DNA of 64,000 nucleotides from Cupriavidus necator. GTDB lineage: Bacteria; Pseudomonadota; Gammaproteobacteria; Burkholderiales; Burkholderiaceae. Below are positions 46,737 through 56,532 of this stretch, in pieces. Location: contig NZ_SROX01000005.1 of NCBI RefSeq assembly GCF_013141915.1, positions 291,384 through 355,383 on the forward strand. The letters run 5' to 3'. The position numbers and the translations under genes were made by a program. The notes under the pieces were generated by a model that was given only the letters and a program-made list of their open reading frames with translations, was not told the DNA's origin and searched no databases. The number at the start of each line of letters is the position of its first letter. The first letter of the stretch is position 1.

Positions 46737-46980
46737 TGATGGACCAACTTCTACTCTCCTCGGCGCGTGCTTGCAAGAGGCGACTCTGGAGATTCTGGCG
46801 AAAAGTGGCTGGAACGGAAATCGCTACCGAGCGCTGTAGTACATACCATGGCACCTTCGCGCGTCTCATTGCAGCAGTGACGATGGAACTACTTCGTTGG
46901 CACGGGCGAAAGCGATGCCACACGCAGCAATCGCGCAACCCCGCGGCGGATGCACGCTATGGCCCCGCCGCAGAGCGGCA

Positions 46981-48021
46981 TCAATTGCGTTTGGCATCGG
47001 CCGCACCAGGCCGGTAGCGCAGCAGATGGTCGGTGCCGGATTCGGGCAGCCAGACTTCCCCAGGGCGGCCCATTATCTGGCGTACGTTCGCGTGCGGACG
47101 CGGAAGCGTGATCACTTCGAATCGCTCGGCACGCGCGTCGAAGCGAACCAACGCGTTGGCGCTCCATTCGCTAAGCCAAACGATGTCGCGATCGTCGACA
47201 AATATCGCGTAGGCATGGGGGTCGTGGCCGGGCAGCCGCCATTCGCGCCATTGATGCGTTGCCGGATCGAACACGCCGACTTTCCCAGCGCTCCACTCGC
47301 TGATCCAAGTACGCCCTTTCGAATCGGCCCATACGCGTCGCGCACCCTGATTCGGCGTCGGCGGCTCAATGACCTGCGCCGCGCCGCTCGCGGGATCGAT
47401 GCGGCCGAGATAGCTACCGGCCAGTGACGCGAAGTACAGGCTGCCGTCAGGGCTCACGCAAATGCCGTACGGACCGGGCCCGCGCGGCGCATCGAAAACG
47501 CGCATGGTGGCGCGCGCTGGGTCGAGTTCGCCGTAGATGCCGCTTTGCCCCGTAAACCACAGATGCCCTCGCTTGTCGAACACCGCGGTATTCAGATTGG
47601 CATTCGGCCGGTCCTTCGGGAGCGGATAACGCGTTACGGCACGTGTCTTAGGGTCGACGCGTACGATTGCATTCTGGCCGCCGTCCGTGATCCATGCCGC
47701 TCCATCGGGTCCGACGATCACGCCGTGTGGCGCCGAGCCTGCGCCGAGAGACACCGTGTCGACCGTGCCGGAGCGAGGTTCCAGGCGTCCCACCGCGCCC
47801 TGCGCCTGCGCGGTGTACCACACAGTGCCGTCGGGGGCTGGTGCAACATCGTGCGGTGCGCTTCCTGGGGGGACGGCAAACGTCTCGAACAAGGGTTGCG
47901 CCCGTGCCGAAGTCATCGCGAGCAGGACGCTCAGGAAGGCCGATGCACATAGCGGAACCAACACGGATTCAAGAATCCTGCTCACCGCTGTCACGGCTCT
48001 TCCCTTCTCGACTTCCAGCAT
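46981..48021 (-). CDS. Vgb-like (virginiamycin B lyase type) beta-propeller protein, exported
   Basis: A 346-residue protein with a signal peptide (hydrophobic VLVPLCASAFLSVLLAMTSARAQ) and about six repeats of the SAPHGVIVGPDGAAWITDGGQNAIVRVDP kind. The last repeat ends GEVWLPESGTDHLLRYRP. Similar proteins act as lyases or as calcium/PQQ-associated propellers; which applies is unknown. The ATG with AGGAGGCGGAC upstream is chosen over a longer frame. It probably shares the operon with the cytochrome and the PQQ dehydrogenase. Confidence 0.75.
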   Translation of the reverse strand: MLEVEKGRAVTAVSRILESVLVPLCASAFLSVLLAMTSARAQPLFETFAVPPGSAPHDVAPAPDGTVWYTAQAQGAVGRLEPRSGTVDTVSLGAGSAPHGVIVGPDGAAWITDGGQNAIVRVDPKTRAVTRYPLPKDRPNANLNTAVFDKRGHLWFTGQSGIYGELDPARATMRVFDAPRGPGPYGICVSPDGSLYFASLAGSYLGRIDPASGAAQVIEPPTPNQGARRVWADSKGRTWISEWSAGKVGVFDPATHQWREWRLPGHDPHAYAIFVDDRDIVWLSEWSANALVRFDARAERFEVITLPRPHANVRQIMGRPGEVWLPESGTDHLLRYRPGAADAKRN

Positions 48022-48183
48022 GTCCGCCTCCTGGCCGAGTATGCGTCGCAAAGTGAGGAAATCGCCTGCCGCGACAGTGGAAAACGGCTGGGGCGGGGAT
48101 CGCTGGCAACCCCGCCCGCGTACCGAAACGAGGTCGCGCGCCACGCCGGAGGGGCCTTACGCCTTGACGATCCGGCCGCCGGA

Positions 48184-48798
48184 TCAATTCAGGCCGGTAA
48201 TGTAGTTCGCGAGATTCTTGATATCGTCATCACTCAGGTTGCGCGATACGCTTGTCATATTCCCCGCGTCATTCGTGCGCCGCCGGGCCCGGAAATCCTC
48301 CAGTTGCTTGACGATATACGCGTACTGCTGCCCGGCTACCCGCGGTATTTCGTTCTGCCCGGCGAAGCCGCCGAGGTGGCACATCGTGCATAGCACTTCC
48401 TCCGACTTGCTGCGTCCGGCCGCGACCCGCGCTGCATCGACCTTGTAGGTCGATGCCATCGGCTTCTGCGCGGCAAAGTAGTCGGACAGGTCCAGCATGT
48501 CCTCCTTTGACAACGGCGTGGCCATCGGCGACATGACAGGGTCGCTCCGCCGTGCTTCCTTGAAATCACGCAACTGCAGGTAGAGGTAGCGCGCAGTCTG
48601 TCCCGCCAGTTGCGGATAGGCGGGATTGGTGGAATTGCCCTGGGGACCGTGACACGCAACGCATACCTGTGCCTTGGCCTGTCCGGCCGCCGCATCGGCA
48701 CGGGCATTGCCGCTTGCTGCGAACAGGGCGAGCAGGGCAGACACCACGACGCGCCGCGCCGCGGGATGGCGGCGCGCACGGATCGGGGGAGCCCGCAT
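48184..48798 (-). CDS. Dihaem cytochrome c (c4-like), periplasmic
   Basis: A 204-residue exported cytochrome with two CxxCH motifs (CVACH and CTMCH), each followed by a methionine-bearing segment, and a signal peptide ending near NARADA. It is 22 bp downstream of the quinoprotein gene and is its likely electron acceptor. Confidence 0.88.
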   Translation of the reverse strand: MRAPPIRARRHPAARRVVVSALLALFAASGNARADAAAGQAKAQVCVACHGPQGNSTNPAYPQLAGQTARYLYLQLRDFKEARRSDPVMSPMATPLSKEDMLDLSDYFAAQKPMASTYKVDAARVAAGRSKSEEVLCTMCHLGGFAGQNEIPRVAGQQYAYIVKQLEDFRARRRTNDAGNMTSVSRNLSDDDIKNLANYITGLN

Positions 48799-48820
48799 TT
48801 CCGGATCGTTTGCCACGGAC

Positions 48821-50551
48821 CTATTGCACCGCGAACACCAGGATGCTGTTGCCGCGCTTGAAGTCCAGCTGGGTGTTGCCGCCGGCTGCCACGGCAATGT
48901 ACTGCTTGCCGCCGACGGTATAGGACACCGGCGGTGAATTGACGCCGGCCCCGCACTGGAACTGCCACAGCATCTTGCCGTTGGCCGCATCAAACGCCTT
49001 GAACAGGCCGTTGCCCTCGCCAGTGAAGACGAGTCCGCCGGCGGTAGCCAGCACGCCGCCGATCAGCGGCTGCTCGGTCTTGTAGTCCCACGCCACCTTG
49101 CCGCTATCGATATTGACCGCCGAAAGCTTGCCCCACTGCTGTTCGCTCGGGATGACCTTGAATGCGCCGCCCAGCCACAGCTTGCCGCCCGGATAAGGCA
49201 CGTCTTCCACCTGGTAGGTCATCGGCTGATGCAGGTTGGCGGCATAGGCAAGCCGCGTTTTGGGGTTGAACGCCATCGGCGACCATTCCACGCCGCCGTT
49301 TGCGCCCGGTAGCATGCGCGCGCCTTGCGCGGTGGGCAAGGTCCACATGTTCTCCTGCGGGATCATCGCCTGGGAATAGCGGATCAGGCGGCCGTCGCGG
49401 CGGTCGTGCACATAGACGTGCCCGGACTTGCCGCCGTGGATGACGCCCGGAATCATCTGGCCTTTTTCATCGCGCACATCGACCAGGATCGGTGGGCTGG
49501 CTGCGTCCAGGTCCCACACGTCATGGGCGATATATTGCGAGTGCCATTTGTAGGCGCCCGTGTCCAGGTCGACCGCGACCAGCGAATCGGTGTACAGGTT
49601 GTCTCCGGGACGGATCGCGCCATACAGGTCGGGCGACGGATTGCCCACTACGAAGATCGCCAGCTTGTTGGCGCGGTCCACTGCCGGGGCCATCCACACG
49701 CCGCCACCAAGTGTCTTGTAGAAGTCGCCGCCCTTGTCGGCCAGCATCTTTTTCTCCGCGGCGATGTCGCGCTTCATGTCGCGCCCGGTAGCGTCCTTGG
49801 TGGCCCAGACACCCTCGTGGCCCTTCTCGGGTATGGTGTAGAAGGTCCACAGCAGCTTGCCATCGGTGGCGCTGAACGCCTTGACGAAGCCGCGGATGCC
49901 GTACTCGCCGCCATTGGTGCCGATCAGGATCTTGTCGTCGATGACTACCGGCGCCATGGTTTCCGAGTATCCAAGCTCCGGGTCCGCGATCTGTGTTTCC
50001 CACAGCAGCTTGCCGGTCTTGGCATCGAGGGCGACCAGCTTGGCGTCAAGCGTACCCATGTAGAGACGATCACCGCTGATCGCCACGCCACGGTTGTTAG
50101 GCCCGCAGCAGAACGTGGTGATCGGTCCCATCTTGTGCTTGTAGTGCCAGAACTCCTTGCCCGTCACCGCGTCGATGGCATAGACGTGGTTGTAGGAAGT
50201 CGTGAGGAACATGACGCCGTTGACGACGATCGGCGCAGTTTCCATTGACTCCATCACGGCCGTCTGGAAGATGAAGGCGGGCCGGAGCCTGGCGACGTTC
50301 TTGGTGTTGATCTGCGCCGCCGGGTAGTAGCGCGTCTGCACGTACGAGCCGTTGGAGTGCAGCCAGTCGTTGCTGTTGGTGCCCGCGGCATCGAGCTGAG
50401 CCTGGGTGACCGGGCGCAGCGCACTGGACATTGGCGCGGCTGGCGTGGTCGCACCGCCCTGGATTTCCTCGGCGGCGAGCGCGGCGGACGCATGGAAGGC
50501 AACAAACAGCAAGGAGAGGGCATGCCCGGAGAGGCGAGGGAATGAGAGCAT
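48821..50551 (-). CDS. PQQ-dependent alcohol dehydrogenase, Asp-x-Asp type
   Basis: A 576-residue periplasmic quinoprotein with a signal peptide ([26 protein letters not shown]). It has the vicinal disulfide CCGPNNRG that stacks on PQQ, Glu in YSETMAP, Asn in VVGNPSPD, and the catalytic Asp in VWDLD. The second Asp in Asp-x-Asp is the position that marks lanthanide-binding members (XoxF, PedH) against Ala or Ser in calcium types. The cofactor is inferred, not shown. AAGGAG precedes the ATG. No pqq biosynthesis genes lie in the window. Confidence 0.88.
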   Translation of the reverse strand: MLSFPRLSGHALSLLFVAFHASAALAAEEIQGGATTPAAPMSSALRPVTQAQLDAAGTNSNDWLHSNGSYVQTRYYPAAQINTKNVARLRPAFIFQTAVMESMETAPIVVNGVMFLTTSYNHVYAIDAVTGKEFWHYKHKMGPITTFCCGPNNRGVAISGDRLYMGTLDAKLVALDAKTGKLLWETQIADPELGYSETMAPVVIDDKILIGTNGGEYGIRGFVKAFSATDGKLLWTFYTIPEKGHEGVWATKDATGRDMKRDIAAEKKMLADKGGDFYKTLGGGVWMAPAVDRANKLAIFVVGNPSPDLYGAIRPGDNLYTDSLVAVDLDTGAYKWHSQYIAHDVWDLDAASPPILVDVRDEKGQMIPGVIHGGKSGHVYVHDRRDGRLIRYSQAMIPQENMWTLPTAQGARMLPGANGGVEWSPMAFNPKTRLAYAANLHQPMTYQVEDVPYPGGKLWLGGAFKVIPSEQQWGKLSAVNIDSGKVAWDYKTEQPLIGGVLATAGGLVFTGEGNGLFKAFDAANGKMLWQFQCGAGVNSPPVSYTVGGKQYIAVAAGGNTQLDFKRGNSILVFAVQ

Positions 50552-50902
50552 GGGGTGCTCCTTATTTGATTCTTGTCGACCTGGCCGCTGGGTGTGGGAA
50601 ACGCATGAGTCGCTGCGTACCGTGCCGACGCAAAGCAGGCCTTGCCATGCGTCGAAGTGGCCCGAGGTAAAGTGCAGTATAGGCAAGAACCCCCGCAAAA
50701 CAACCAGCTCACCAGGCGTGGCTGACACGCCGCAAGGGATCCGCTGGTTCCTGGCATCAGGGCACCCGCAGGCGACTTGAATTTGTGCTTCGCACGCACC
50801 AGACTTAGCGGGCGGGTGAGCGAATGAGCCAGCGAGTGGCCTTGAACTGCGGTACCGGTCTTGCGCAACGCGTCGCACCGGTTGTTTTCCGAGGAGCCGG
50901 AA
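50552..50902. promoter_or_regulatory. Divergent region between the PQQ dehydrogenase and ankyrin genes
   Basis: 351 bp with no gene recognised. On the minus strand a promoter-like TTGTTT-N16-TATACT lies at 50676-50703, upstream of the dehydrogenase start. Confidence 0.4.
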
Positions 50903-51583
50903 ATGAAGCGTGGTCCGCGAAAGGTTTCAGTGGCGTGCCTGTGCGCACTAGGCCTGCTCGCAGGCCAGGCACTTGCGGAAGACGACATCAGCGTGAACGC
51001 GCGGTTGCTGGCTTCGGCGCGCGCCGGGGACGAGGCCGGCGTGCGCGGTGCGCTGGAACAGGGCGCTGCGGTGAACTCGCGCAACCGTATCGGCGACACG
51101 CCGCTGCTGACTGCCGCCAAGCGCGGCCTGACCGGCATGGCGCGCGCGCTGGTCGAACACGGAGCCAATGTCAGCCAGGCGAACGTGCAAGGCGTGACGC
51201 CGCTGATGGCGGCTGCGTTTGGTGGCTACCAGGAGATCACCGCGCTGCTGCTGGCGCGTCATGCCGAGCTCAACGCCACCGACCGCGTCAGCAAGACCGC
51301 CATGATCTACGCAGCGGGGGAGGGACACACGGTGGTGGTGAAGCAGTTGCTCGATGCCGGCGTCGATATCAACGCGCGCTATGCACATGGCCTGACCGCG
51401 CTGATGTGGGCGGCCGGCTACGATCGGAACGAGGTCGTGCAACTGCTGCTCTCGCGTGGCGCGGATGCCGCGTTGCGAGATGATCGCGGGCTGACTGCGC
51501 GCGAGATTGCCGAGCAGGCCGGCGCGAAGCACGCATTGACCAACCTGCCGGGTAGCCAGACCGCGGCGGGGCCGGCGAGGTAG
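50903..51583 (+). CDS. Exported ankyrin-repeat protein
   Basis: A 226-residue protein with a signal peptide ([25 protein letters not shown]) followed by five ankyrin repeats such as [27 protein letters not shown]. It is probably periplasmic and may assist the neighbouring dehydrogenase or its assembly. GAGGAGCCGGAA precedes the ATG. Confidence 0.85.
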   Translation: MKRGPRKVSVACLCALGLLAGQALAEDDISVNARLLASARAGDEAGVRGALEQGAAVNSRNRIGDTPLLTAAKRGLTGMARALVEHGANVSQANVQGVTPLMAAAFGGYQEITALLLARHAELNATDRVSKTAMIYAAGEGHTVVVKQLLDAGVDINARYAHGLTALMWAAGYDRNEVVQLLLSRGADAALRDDRGLTAREIAEQAGAKHALTNLPGSQTAAGPAR

Positions 51584-51594
51584 TGCCGCTGCGG

Positions 51595-52656
51595 TCAAGG
51601 CGAATCGATCGAACCCACGCTCCTCGGATAGGTCACGATGCCCCAGCTTAGCGGCAGCCCGTCGAACTGCCGCACTGGCTGGTAGGTGCGCGCGTCGAAG
51701 ACATAGACCGCATTGGAGCGCCCGCAGGCCACCAGCAGTCGCGCATCGTCCGGCGTGAAGCTGAAATGCCAGCAGCGCTTGCCTACCGCGATCTCGGCCA
51801 GCGAGGCGAAGGTCTGCGCATCGAATACCTGCAGTGTATCGGCGCGCGATGCGGCGACGAACAGCCGCGCGCCGGCGCGATCGAACGCCACCCCGTAGGG
51901 ACCGGTACGCGTCGGCACGGTGCGCTGCACGCGGAAGTCCGCGGCGTCTAGCACGACGAAGGCATTGGCCGATTCCAGCGTCACCACATAACGCCTGCCG
52001 TCCGGACTTGCCTTGATCCCGCGCGGGCGCGAGCCAGCCGGCATCGGCAGCAGCTTCACTTGCCTGCCGCTGGCTTTCTCATAGACCGTGACGGTGTCGT
52101 CACCTTCGTTGGTGACCAGCATCAGCTTGCCATCGCGCGAGAACTCGATGCCTTCGGTTTCCAGCCCGCTGCGGATGGTCCGGCTCACGCGCCAGTCCTT
52201 CAGGTCGATCACGGCAACTTCCGCCGGCAGGGGCTTGTGATCATTGCCATTGCCCTTGGCGGAGGGTGGCGGCGCGGCGCCGGGCGGGCCGGAGCGTTCG
52301 CCCGGTTCGTAAGTGACGAAGGCCTGGCCCCCCGCCACGCGTATGAATTCCGGGTTCTGTCCGATCGGCACGCGCCGGACCAGCTGGCCCGTGGCAATGT
52401 CGATCACCGCCAGGTCGCCCGTGTCCTTGTTGGCCGTCAGCAGGTATTTGCCATCGGCGGTCACGCTCAGTCCGCGCGGACCCTTGCCCCCGGTCGGGAG
52501 GCTGGCCACGGCTTCGAGCCGGTCCAGGTCGATGACGGCAATGCCACCGCCTTCGGTCGACACGTAGGCCTGCGCCGCGTTGGCCGCAGCGGGACCGGCC
52601 AGCGCGAGTACGGCAGAGGCGAGCAGGTGCCAGGTACGGCACGGATGTGAAGGCAT
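51595..52656 (-). CDS. PQQ-catabolism-associated beta-propeller protein (YncE-like)
   Basis: A 353-residue exported protein with a signal peptide ending near ANAAQA. It has YVTN-type repeats (VAVIDLDRLEAVASLPTGGKGPRGLSVTADGKYLLTANKDTG). The repeat type matches propellers found beside quinoprotein dehydrogenases and their ABC transporters. It probably handles cofactor or substrate in the periplasm. It is transcribed with the TonB receptor. Confidence 0.8.
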   Translation of the reverse strand: MPSHPCRTWHLLASAVLALAGPAAANAAQAYVSTEGGGIAVIDLDRLEAVASLPTGGKGPRGLSVTADGKYLLTANKDTGDLAVIDIATGQLVRRVPIGQNPEFIRVAGGQAFVTYEPGERSGPPGAAPPPSAKGNGNDHKPLPAEVAVIDLKDWRVSRTIRSGLETEGIEFSRDGKLMLVTNEGDDTVTVYEKASGRQVKLLPMPAGSRPRGIKASPDGRRYVVTLESANAFVVLDAADFRVQRTVPTRTGPYGVAFDRAGARLFVAASRADTLQVFDAQTFASLAEIAVGKRCWHFSFTPDDARLLVACGRSNAVYVFDARTYQPVRQFDGLPLSWGIVTYPRSVGSIDSP

Positions 52657-52694
52657 GGTGTCTCCTCGTTGTCAGGCAGGATATTGTTGCCCGC

Positions 52695-55004
52695 TCAGCG
52701 CCCGTCCCATTCATAGCGCACGCCGACCAGGAACAGCCGGGCCGCGCCCGGGGCCACGAAACGCCCGACGGGTACGGCCGCGCCCGGCAGCAGCAGCGTG
52801 CCGCCCGGGAACAGGTTGTAGCCCGCCTGTCCGTAGGTCTGGTAGCGCCGGTCGAACAGGTTGTCGATGCGCCCATAGACTTGCCAGCGCGGCGAGAACT
52901 GCCAGCTGGCGCGCAGGTTCAGCAGCAGGAAGCCAGCGGTGCGGGCGAGGCCCGGGTCTTGCGCGCTGAGCGCGCCATCCTCGTTGCCCGCGACCGGACG
53001 CGAGGACGACACGATCGCGTCGCCGCCCACGCTGACGGAAGTGGTCGCGCGCCAGTCTGCCCCGAGCCTGAAACTGTGCAGCGGGATCCCTGCCATGCGT
53101 GTGCCCGGATGCACCATCACCGGCGCGGCCAAGGGGGTCTGCAACTGGCCGTCCGCCCGGTAGGTCGCTTGCGTATAGCTATAGCCGGCGCGCAGCGTGA
53201 GCCGGCCCAGGAGCTGGCGCAAGCCGAGCTCGAAGCCCTGGTTGCGTGTCTTCGGGAAGTTCGAGAAATACCCCAGCGGACTGAATGGCGAGCGCTGGAA
53301 GATGATGTCGTCGGTATTGTGGCTGCGGTATAGCGCCAGCGTCATTTCAGTGGTGTCAGCCGGCTGCCAGCGTCCGCCCAGCTCGACGGTGCGCGTGACC
53401 ACCTGGCGCAAGAAGGGGTCGGCCTGCAGGCCGGTTGGCAGCTGGCAGGCGTTGGCCGGGTCCGCGCAGCCCAGCTCGATCGCCGTGGGCATGCGTGTGC
53501 CCTGCGAGGCGGAGCCGAAGACCGTCACGCTGTCGGACAGCAGGTGCGATACCCCCACCGAGGGATTGAGGCGCGCGAAGGTGAAGCGCTCGTCCGACGG
53601 CGTGGGCGCGCCCAGCACTGTATGCCGGCGGCCGTCGTTCCAGCGAGCGGCCAGCGTCAGGAAGCTGTGCGGCAGCAGGCGGATGGTGTCGGTGGCGTAC
53701 AGCCCCACAGTGCTGTCGTGGCCGTCCAGCAAGGCATTGGTGGCCACCGGCGCATTGGGATCACCCTGCGCCGTGCGCGCAGCGTCGAAGCTGGCCAGCT
53801 GCGTGGCCTGCGTGTAGCGCGACCGGTTCAGGTCCAGCGCGGCACCCAGTGCGAAGCGGTGGGTCTCGCCATCGTGCGACCACTGCGCCGACAGCCCGTA
53901 GCTGGTCTCGCTTACCGTGGAAGTATTGAGTATGGCACTGGGGGGCACTTCATCCCCCTGGCAGCCATCGGCACCCTGGCAGCCGAGCAGGGTGTCGAGG
54001 TAGTCATCGTTGATATCGCCGCTGTTGGCGTGCAAGCGCGTGCGGCGCACGTAGGCGGTGAGCTGCAGCTGGTCCTGCGCATTGAACTGATGCGCACCGT
54101 TGAGCGTCAGCTGCAGCGATTTCACGCGCGTGGCATCGGGCGCGGTGTAAATCGCGCGCCGGTCTTGGCCGTAGAGGCTGTCTGGCGTCAGGCCGTTGCC
54201 TGACAGCCGGCTGTTGCTGCCCAGCAGGCTCATGCTCCATTGGGTGGCGCTGGTCGAGCGGCCCAGCTTGAAGAACAGGTTGCCGAGATCGCTGCCGGAG
54301 CGGTCGCGCCAGCCGTCCTCGCGCCAGCCGGTGCCGGCAAAGTAGGCGTGCCAGCCGTCGCCGAGCGACTTGCCCGCGCTGATATCAAGCCGCGCGCGGC
54401 CGTAGCTGCCGATGCTGAGGTCGGCCTCCACGCCCGGATGCGTTTCGCCGGACTTGGTGACCAGCGCTAGTGCGCCGCCCAGCGTGTTGAGCCCGTAGAG
54501 CGGGTTGCTGCCGGGCACCAGCGTCAGCGTGCTGAGGGCGGCCTCAGGAATGCCGGGCCAGTTGATGACATCGCCCAGCGCCGCGTTCTGGCGCACGCCG
54601 TCAAGGTACAGCGACAGCCCCTGTGTGGAACCGAGCGTGGGTGAGAGCCGGTAGCCGCGGTAAAGGATGTCCTGCGCGAACGGATTGCCCTGCGCGTCAT
54701 TGACCACGATCCCGTTCATGTGCTCCGCCAGGAAGGACGGGAGGCTGGTGGATTTCGCCCGTTCCAGGTCGCCATCGGTGGCAGTCTGGACATTGGCGGG
54801 AAAAGCCTGGCGCTCGATGGTGAAGCCGGGCAAGGGTGTCGGGGCCACGACGGTGACCTCTTGGAGGTTGTGGACCTGGTCGGCCTGGCTGCCCGGATCC
54901 GGGCTCGCCTGCTGCGCTGCGACAGGCGTGGCCGCCGCCAGCGCAACGGCGACCATGCCCGGCGCAGGCAAGGACGGGCAGGTGCGGCGTCGGGCATCGG
55001 CCAT
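52695..55004 (-). CDS. TonB-dependent outer-membrane receptor
   Basis: A 769-residue receptor. A signal peptide ends near VAAQ, a TonB box LQEVTVVAPT follows, then the plug (FLAEHMNGIVVNDAQGNPFAQDILYRGYR; NPLYGLNTLGGALALVTKSG) and a beta-barrel ending in a strand with terminal aromatic (LFLVGVRYEWDGR). Substrate unknown; location with a quinoprotein suggests PQQ, a lanthanide chelate or an oxidation substrate. The ATG at 55004 follows AGAGGGAAA. Confidence 0.88.
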   Translation of the reverse strand: MADARRRTCPSLPAPGMVAVALAAATPVAAQQASPDPGSQADQVHNLQEVTVVAPTPLPGFTIERQAFPANVQTATDGDLERAKSTSLPSFLAEHMNGIVVNDAQGNPFAQDILYRGYRLSPTLGSTQGLSLYLDGVRQNAALGDVINWPGIPEAALSTLTLVPGSNPLYGLNTLGGALALVTKSGETHPGVEADLSIGSYGRARLDISAGKSLGDGWHAYFAGTGWREDGWRDRSGSDLGNLFFKLGRSTSATQWSMSLLGSNSRLSGNGLTPDSLYGQDRRAIYTAPDATRVKSLQLTLNGAHQFNAQDQLQLTAYVRRTRLHANSGDINDDYLDTLLGCQGADGCQGDEVPPSAILNTSTVSETSYGLSAQWSHDGETHRFALGAALDLNRSRYTQATQLASFDAARTAQGDPNAPVATNALLDGHDSTVGLYATDTIRLLPHSFLTLAARWNDGRRHTVLGAPTPSDERFTFARLNPSVGVSHLLSDSVTVFGSASQGTRMPTAIELGCADPANACQLPTGLQADPFLRQVVTRTVELGGRWQPADTTEMTLALYRSHNTDDIIFQRSPFSPLGYFSNFPKTRNQGFELGLRQLLGRLTLRAGYSYTQATYRADGQLQTPLAAPVMVHPGTRMAGIPLHSFRLGADWRATTSVSVGGDAIVSSSRPVAGNEDGALSAQDPGLARTAGFLLLNLRASWQFSPRWQVYGRIDNLFDRRYQTYGQAGYNLFPGGTLLLPGAAVPVGRFVAPGAARLFLVGVRYEWDGR

Positions 55005-55218
55005 GGCTTTCCCTCTGGCGCCGCCTCGCACAGGGCGGCTGTGATGGAGACTTCCTGGAGTGGCGCCAATGCTACCTAATCTAATCCAGCGCGCAGGCAG
55101 TGCCAAGCGCCATTGCCCGGCAAGCCATTTTTTCGCCTAGAGTTTCTTGGCGGCCAGTGTGCAGCAGGCGTCCTTGCGCACCGGCCCCGGGGTCAAGCAG
55201 TCTTCCTGGGAGCGCGCG

Positions 55219-55980
55219 ATGCAAAAGCCGGCAGTTGTCATGGATCCCGAACGCCGCCGCATGCTGCGGGCAGGGGCCCTGGCCATCCTGACGCTGAACC
55301 TTCCGCCGTTGACCGCCTGCGCTCAGCGAACGGCTGCTGGCGGGAACGCGGGCCCGGCGCGCATTGGCGTGATCGGCTCCGGACGCATTGGCGGGACCGT
55401 CGGCGGACTGTGGGTCAAGGCCGGGCACCCGGTCCTGTTCTCGTCGCGGCATCCTGAAGCGCTCAAGCCGCTGGTCGACGGCCTCGGCCCGCTGGCGCAG
55501 GCTGGCACCGTCGCGCAGGCAATCGCCTTTGCCGATGTGCTGTTCCTCGCCACCCCTTATGGCGCATTGCCGCAACTCGGCCAGGAGCATGCCGGAGCGT
55601 GGTCAGGCAAGATCGTGCTGGATGCCACCAATGCCATTGCCCAGCGCGACGGCGCGATTGCCGATGAAGCCCAGCGCAACGGCATTGGCATCACCACGGC
55701 GAAATACCTGCCCGGCGCGCGCGTGGTGCGGGCGTTCAACTTCATGGGGGCGACCAACTTCGCTAGTCAGCATCACCGGCCGGGCGGCCTGATTGCCGTG
55801 CCGATTGCCGGCGACGACCAGGCGGCGCTGCAGGTGGCGGCGCAACTGGTGCGCGATGCGGGGTTTGAGCCGGTGGTGGTGGGGCCGCTGGCCAGCGCGG
55901 ACAAGTTCGCGCCGGGCGGGCCGCTGTTCCGGCAGATTGGCACTGCGGAGGAATTCCGCAGCAAGATGAATGGGCAATAG
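55219..55980 (+). CDS. Rossmann-fold F420/NADP reductase-like protein with export signal
   Basis: A 253-residue protein. The N-terminal RRRMLRAGALAILTLNLPPLTAC resembles a Tat signal with a lipoprotein box (LTAC). The rest is a coenzyme-F420-dependent NADP-reductase-like fold: RIGVIGSGRIGGTVGGLWVKAGHPVLFSSRHP and VVRAFNFMGATNF. An NADP-binding protein outside the cytoplasm is unusual. Its partner is unknown. GGAG precedes the ATG. Confidence 0.75.
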   Translation: MQKPAVVMDPERRRMLRAGALAILTLNLPPLTACAQRTAAGGNAGPARIGVIGSGRIGGTVGGLWVKAGHPVLFSSRHPEALKPLVDGLGPLAQAGTVAQAIAFADVLFLATPYGALPQLGQEHAGAWSGKIVLDATNAIAQRDGAIADEAQRNGIGITTAKYLPGARVVRAFNFMGATNFASQHHRPGGLIAVPIAGDDQAALQVAAQLVRDAGFEPVVVGPLASADKFAPGGPLFRQIGTAEEFRSKMNGQ

Positions 55981-56057
55981 CGCGGCAAAACGATAAGAGA
56001 CCATACCTCGCTTGGAAGGCCAGTGCCGTTTGGACCACGCCAGCAAAGCCGAAAGTT

Positions 56058-56077
56058 ATATCGTATAATCTCGATAT
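56058..56077. promoter_or_regulatory. Inverted-repeat operator overlapping the arsR -10 box
   Basis: ATATCG-TATAATCT-CGATAT: a perfect 6-bp inverted repeat enclosing TATAAT. It lies 75 bp upstream of the ArsR gene and would let the product repress its own promoter. Confidence 0.6.
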
Positions 56078-56151
56078 TAAATTTGTAAGGGAATGATCTA
56101 TGTTTCGCAGATTGGCGAAACAGCGTTCCTTCACCCAAGGCGAACCCCTCC

Positions 56152-56448
56152 ATGGACATCGATGCCATCCACAAGGCGCTGGCCAATCCGGTCCGGCGCA
56201 ATATCCTGGCCTGGCTCAAGACGCCGCAGCAGTGTTTCGGCGAGCAGGAATATCCGCTCGACCTCGGCGTATGCGCGGGCCTGATCGACGCGCGCACCGG
56301 GCTGTCGCAATCCACCGTCTCGGCCCACCTTGCGACCTTGCAGCGAGCCGGGCTGGTGACGTCGAAGCGGGTCGGCCAATGGGTTTTTTTCAAGCGCGAT
56401 GAAGAGACCATCCGCGCCTTCCTCGATCACATGCATAGCGATCTTTGA
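56152..56448 (+). CDS. ArsR family transcriptional regulator
   Basis: A 98-residue winged-helix repressor: LANPVRRNILAWLK and the recognition helix TGLSQSTVSAHLATLQRAGLV. Cysteines at CFGEQ and GVCAG are present, but no typical metal site (CVC) is seen, so it may sense a small electrophile or thiol change. It is 84 bp upstream of an ene-reductase gene, its probable target. AAGGCGA precedes the ATG. Confidence 0.85.
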   Translation: MDIDAIHKALANPVRRNILAWLKTPQQCFGEQEYPLDLGVCAGLIDARTGLSQSTVSAHLATLQRAGLVTSKRVGQWVFFKRDEETIRAFLDHMHSDL

Positions 56449-56532
56449 AGACCTGCACTGCGCATAGTCAGCGGCGCGCAAGCGCCAAATTCCGCACCGA
56501 TGGTGCATTCACCCTCCTCGATACCGAAAACC

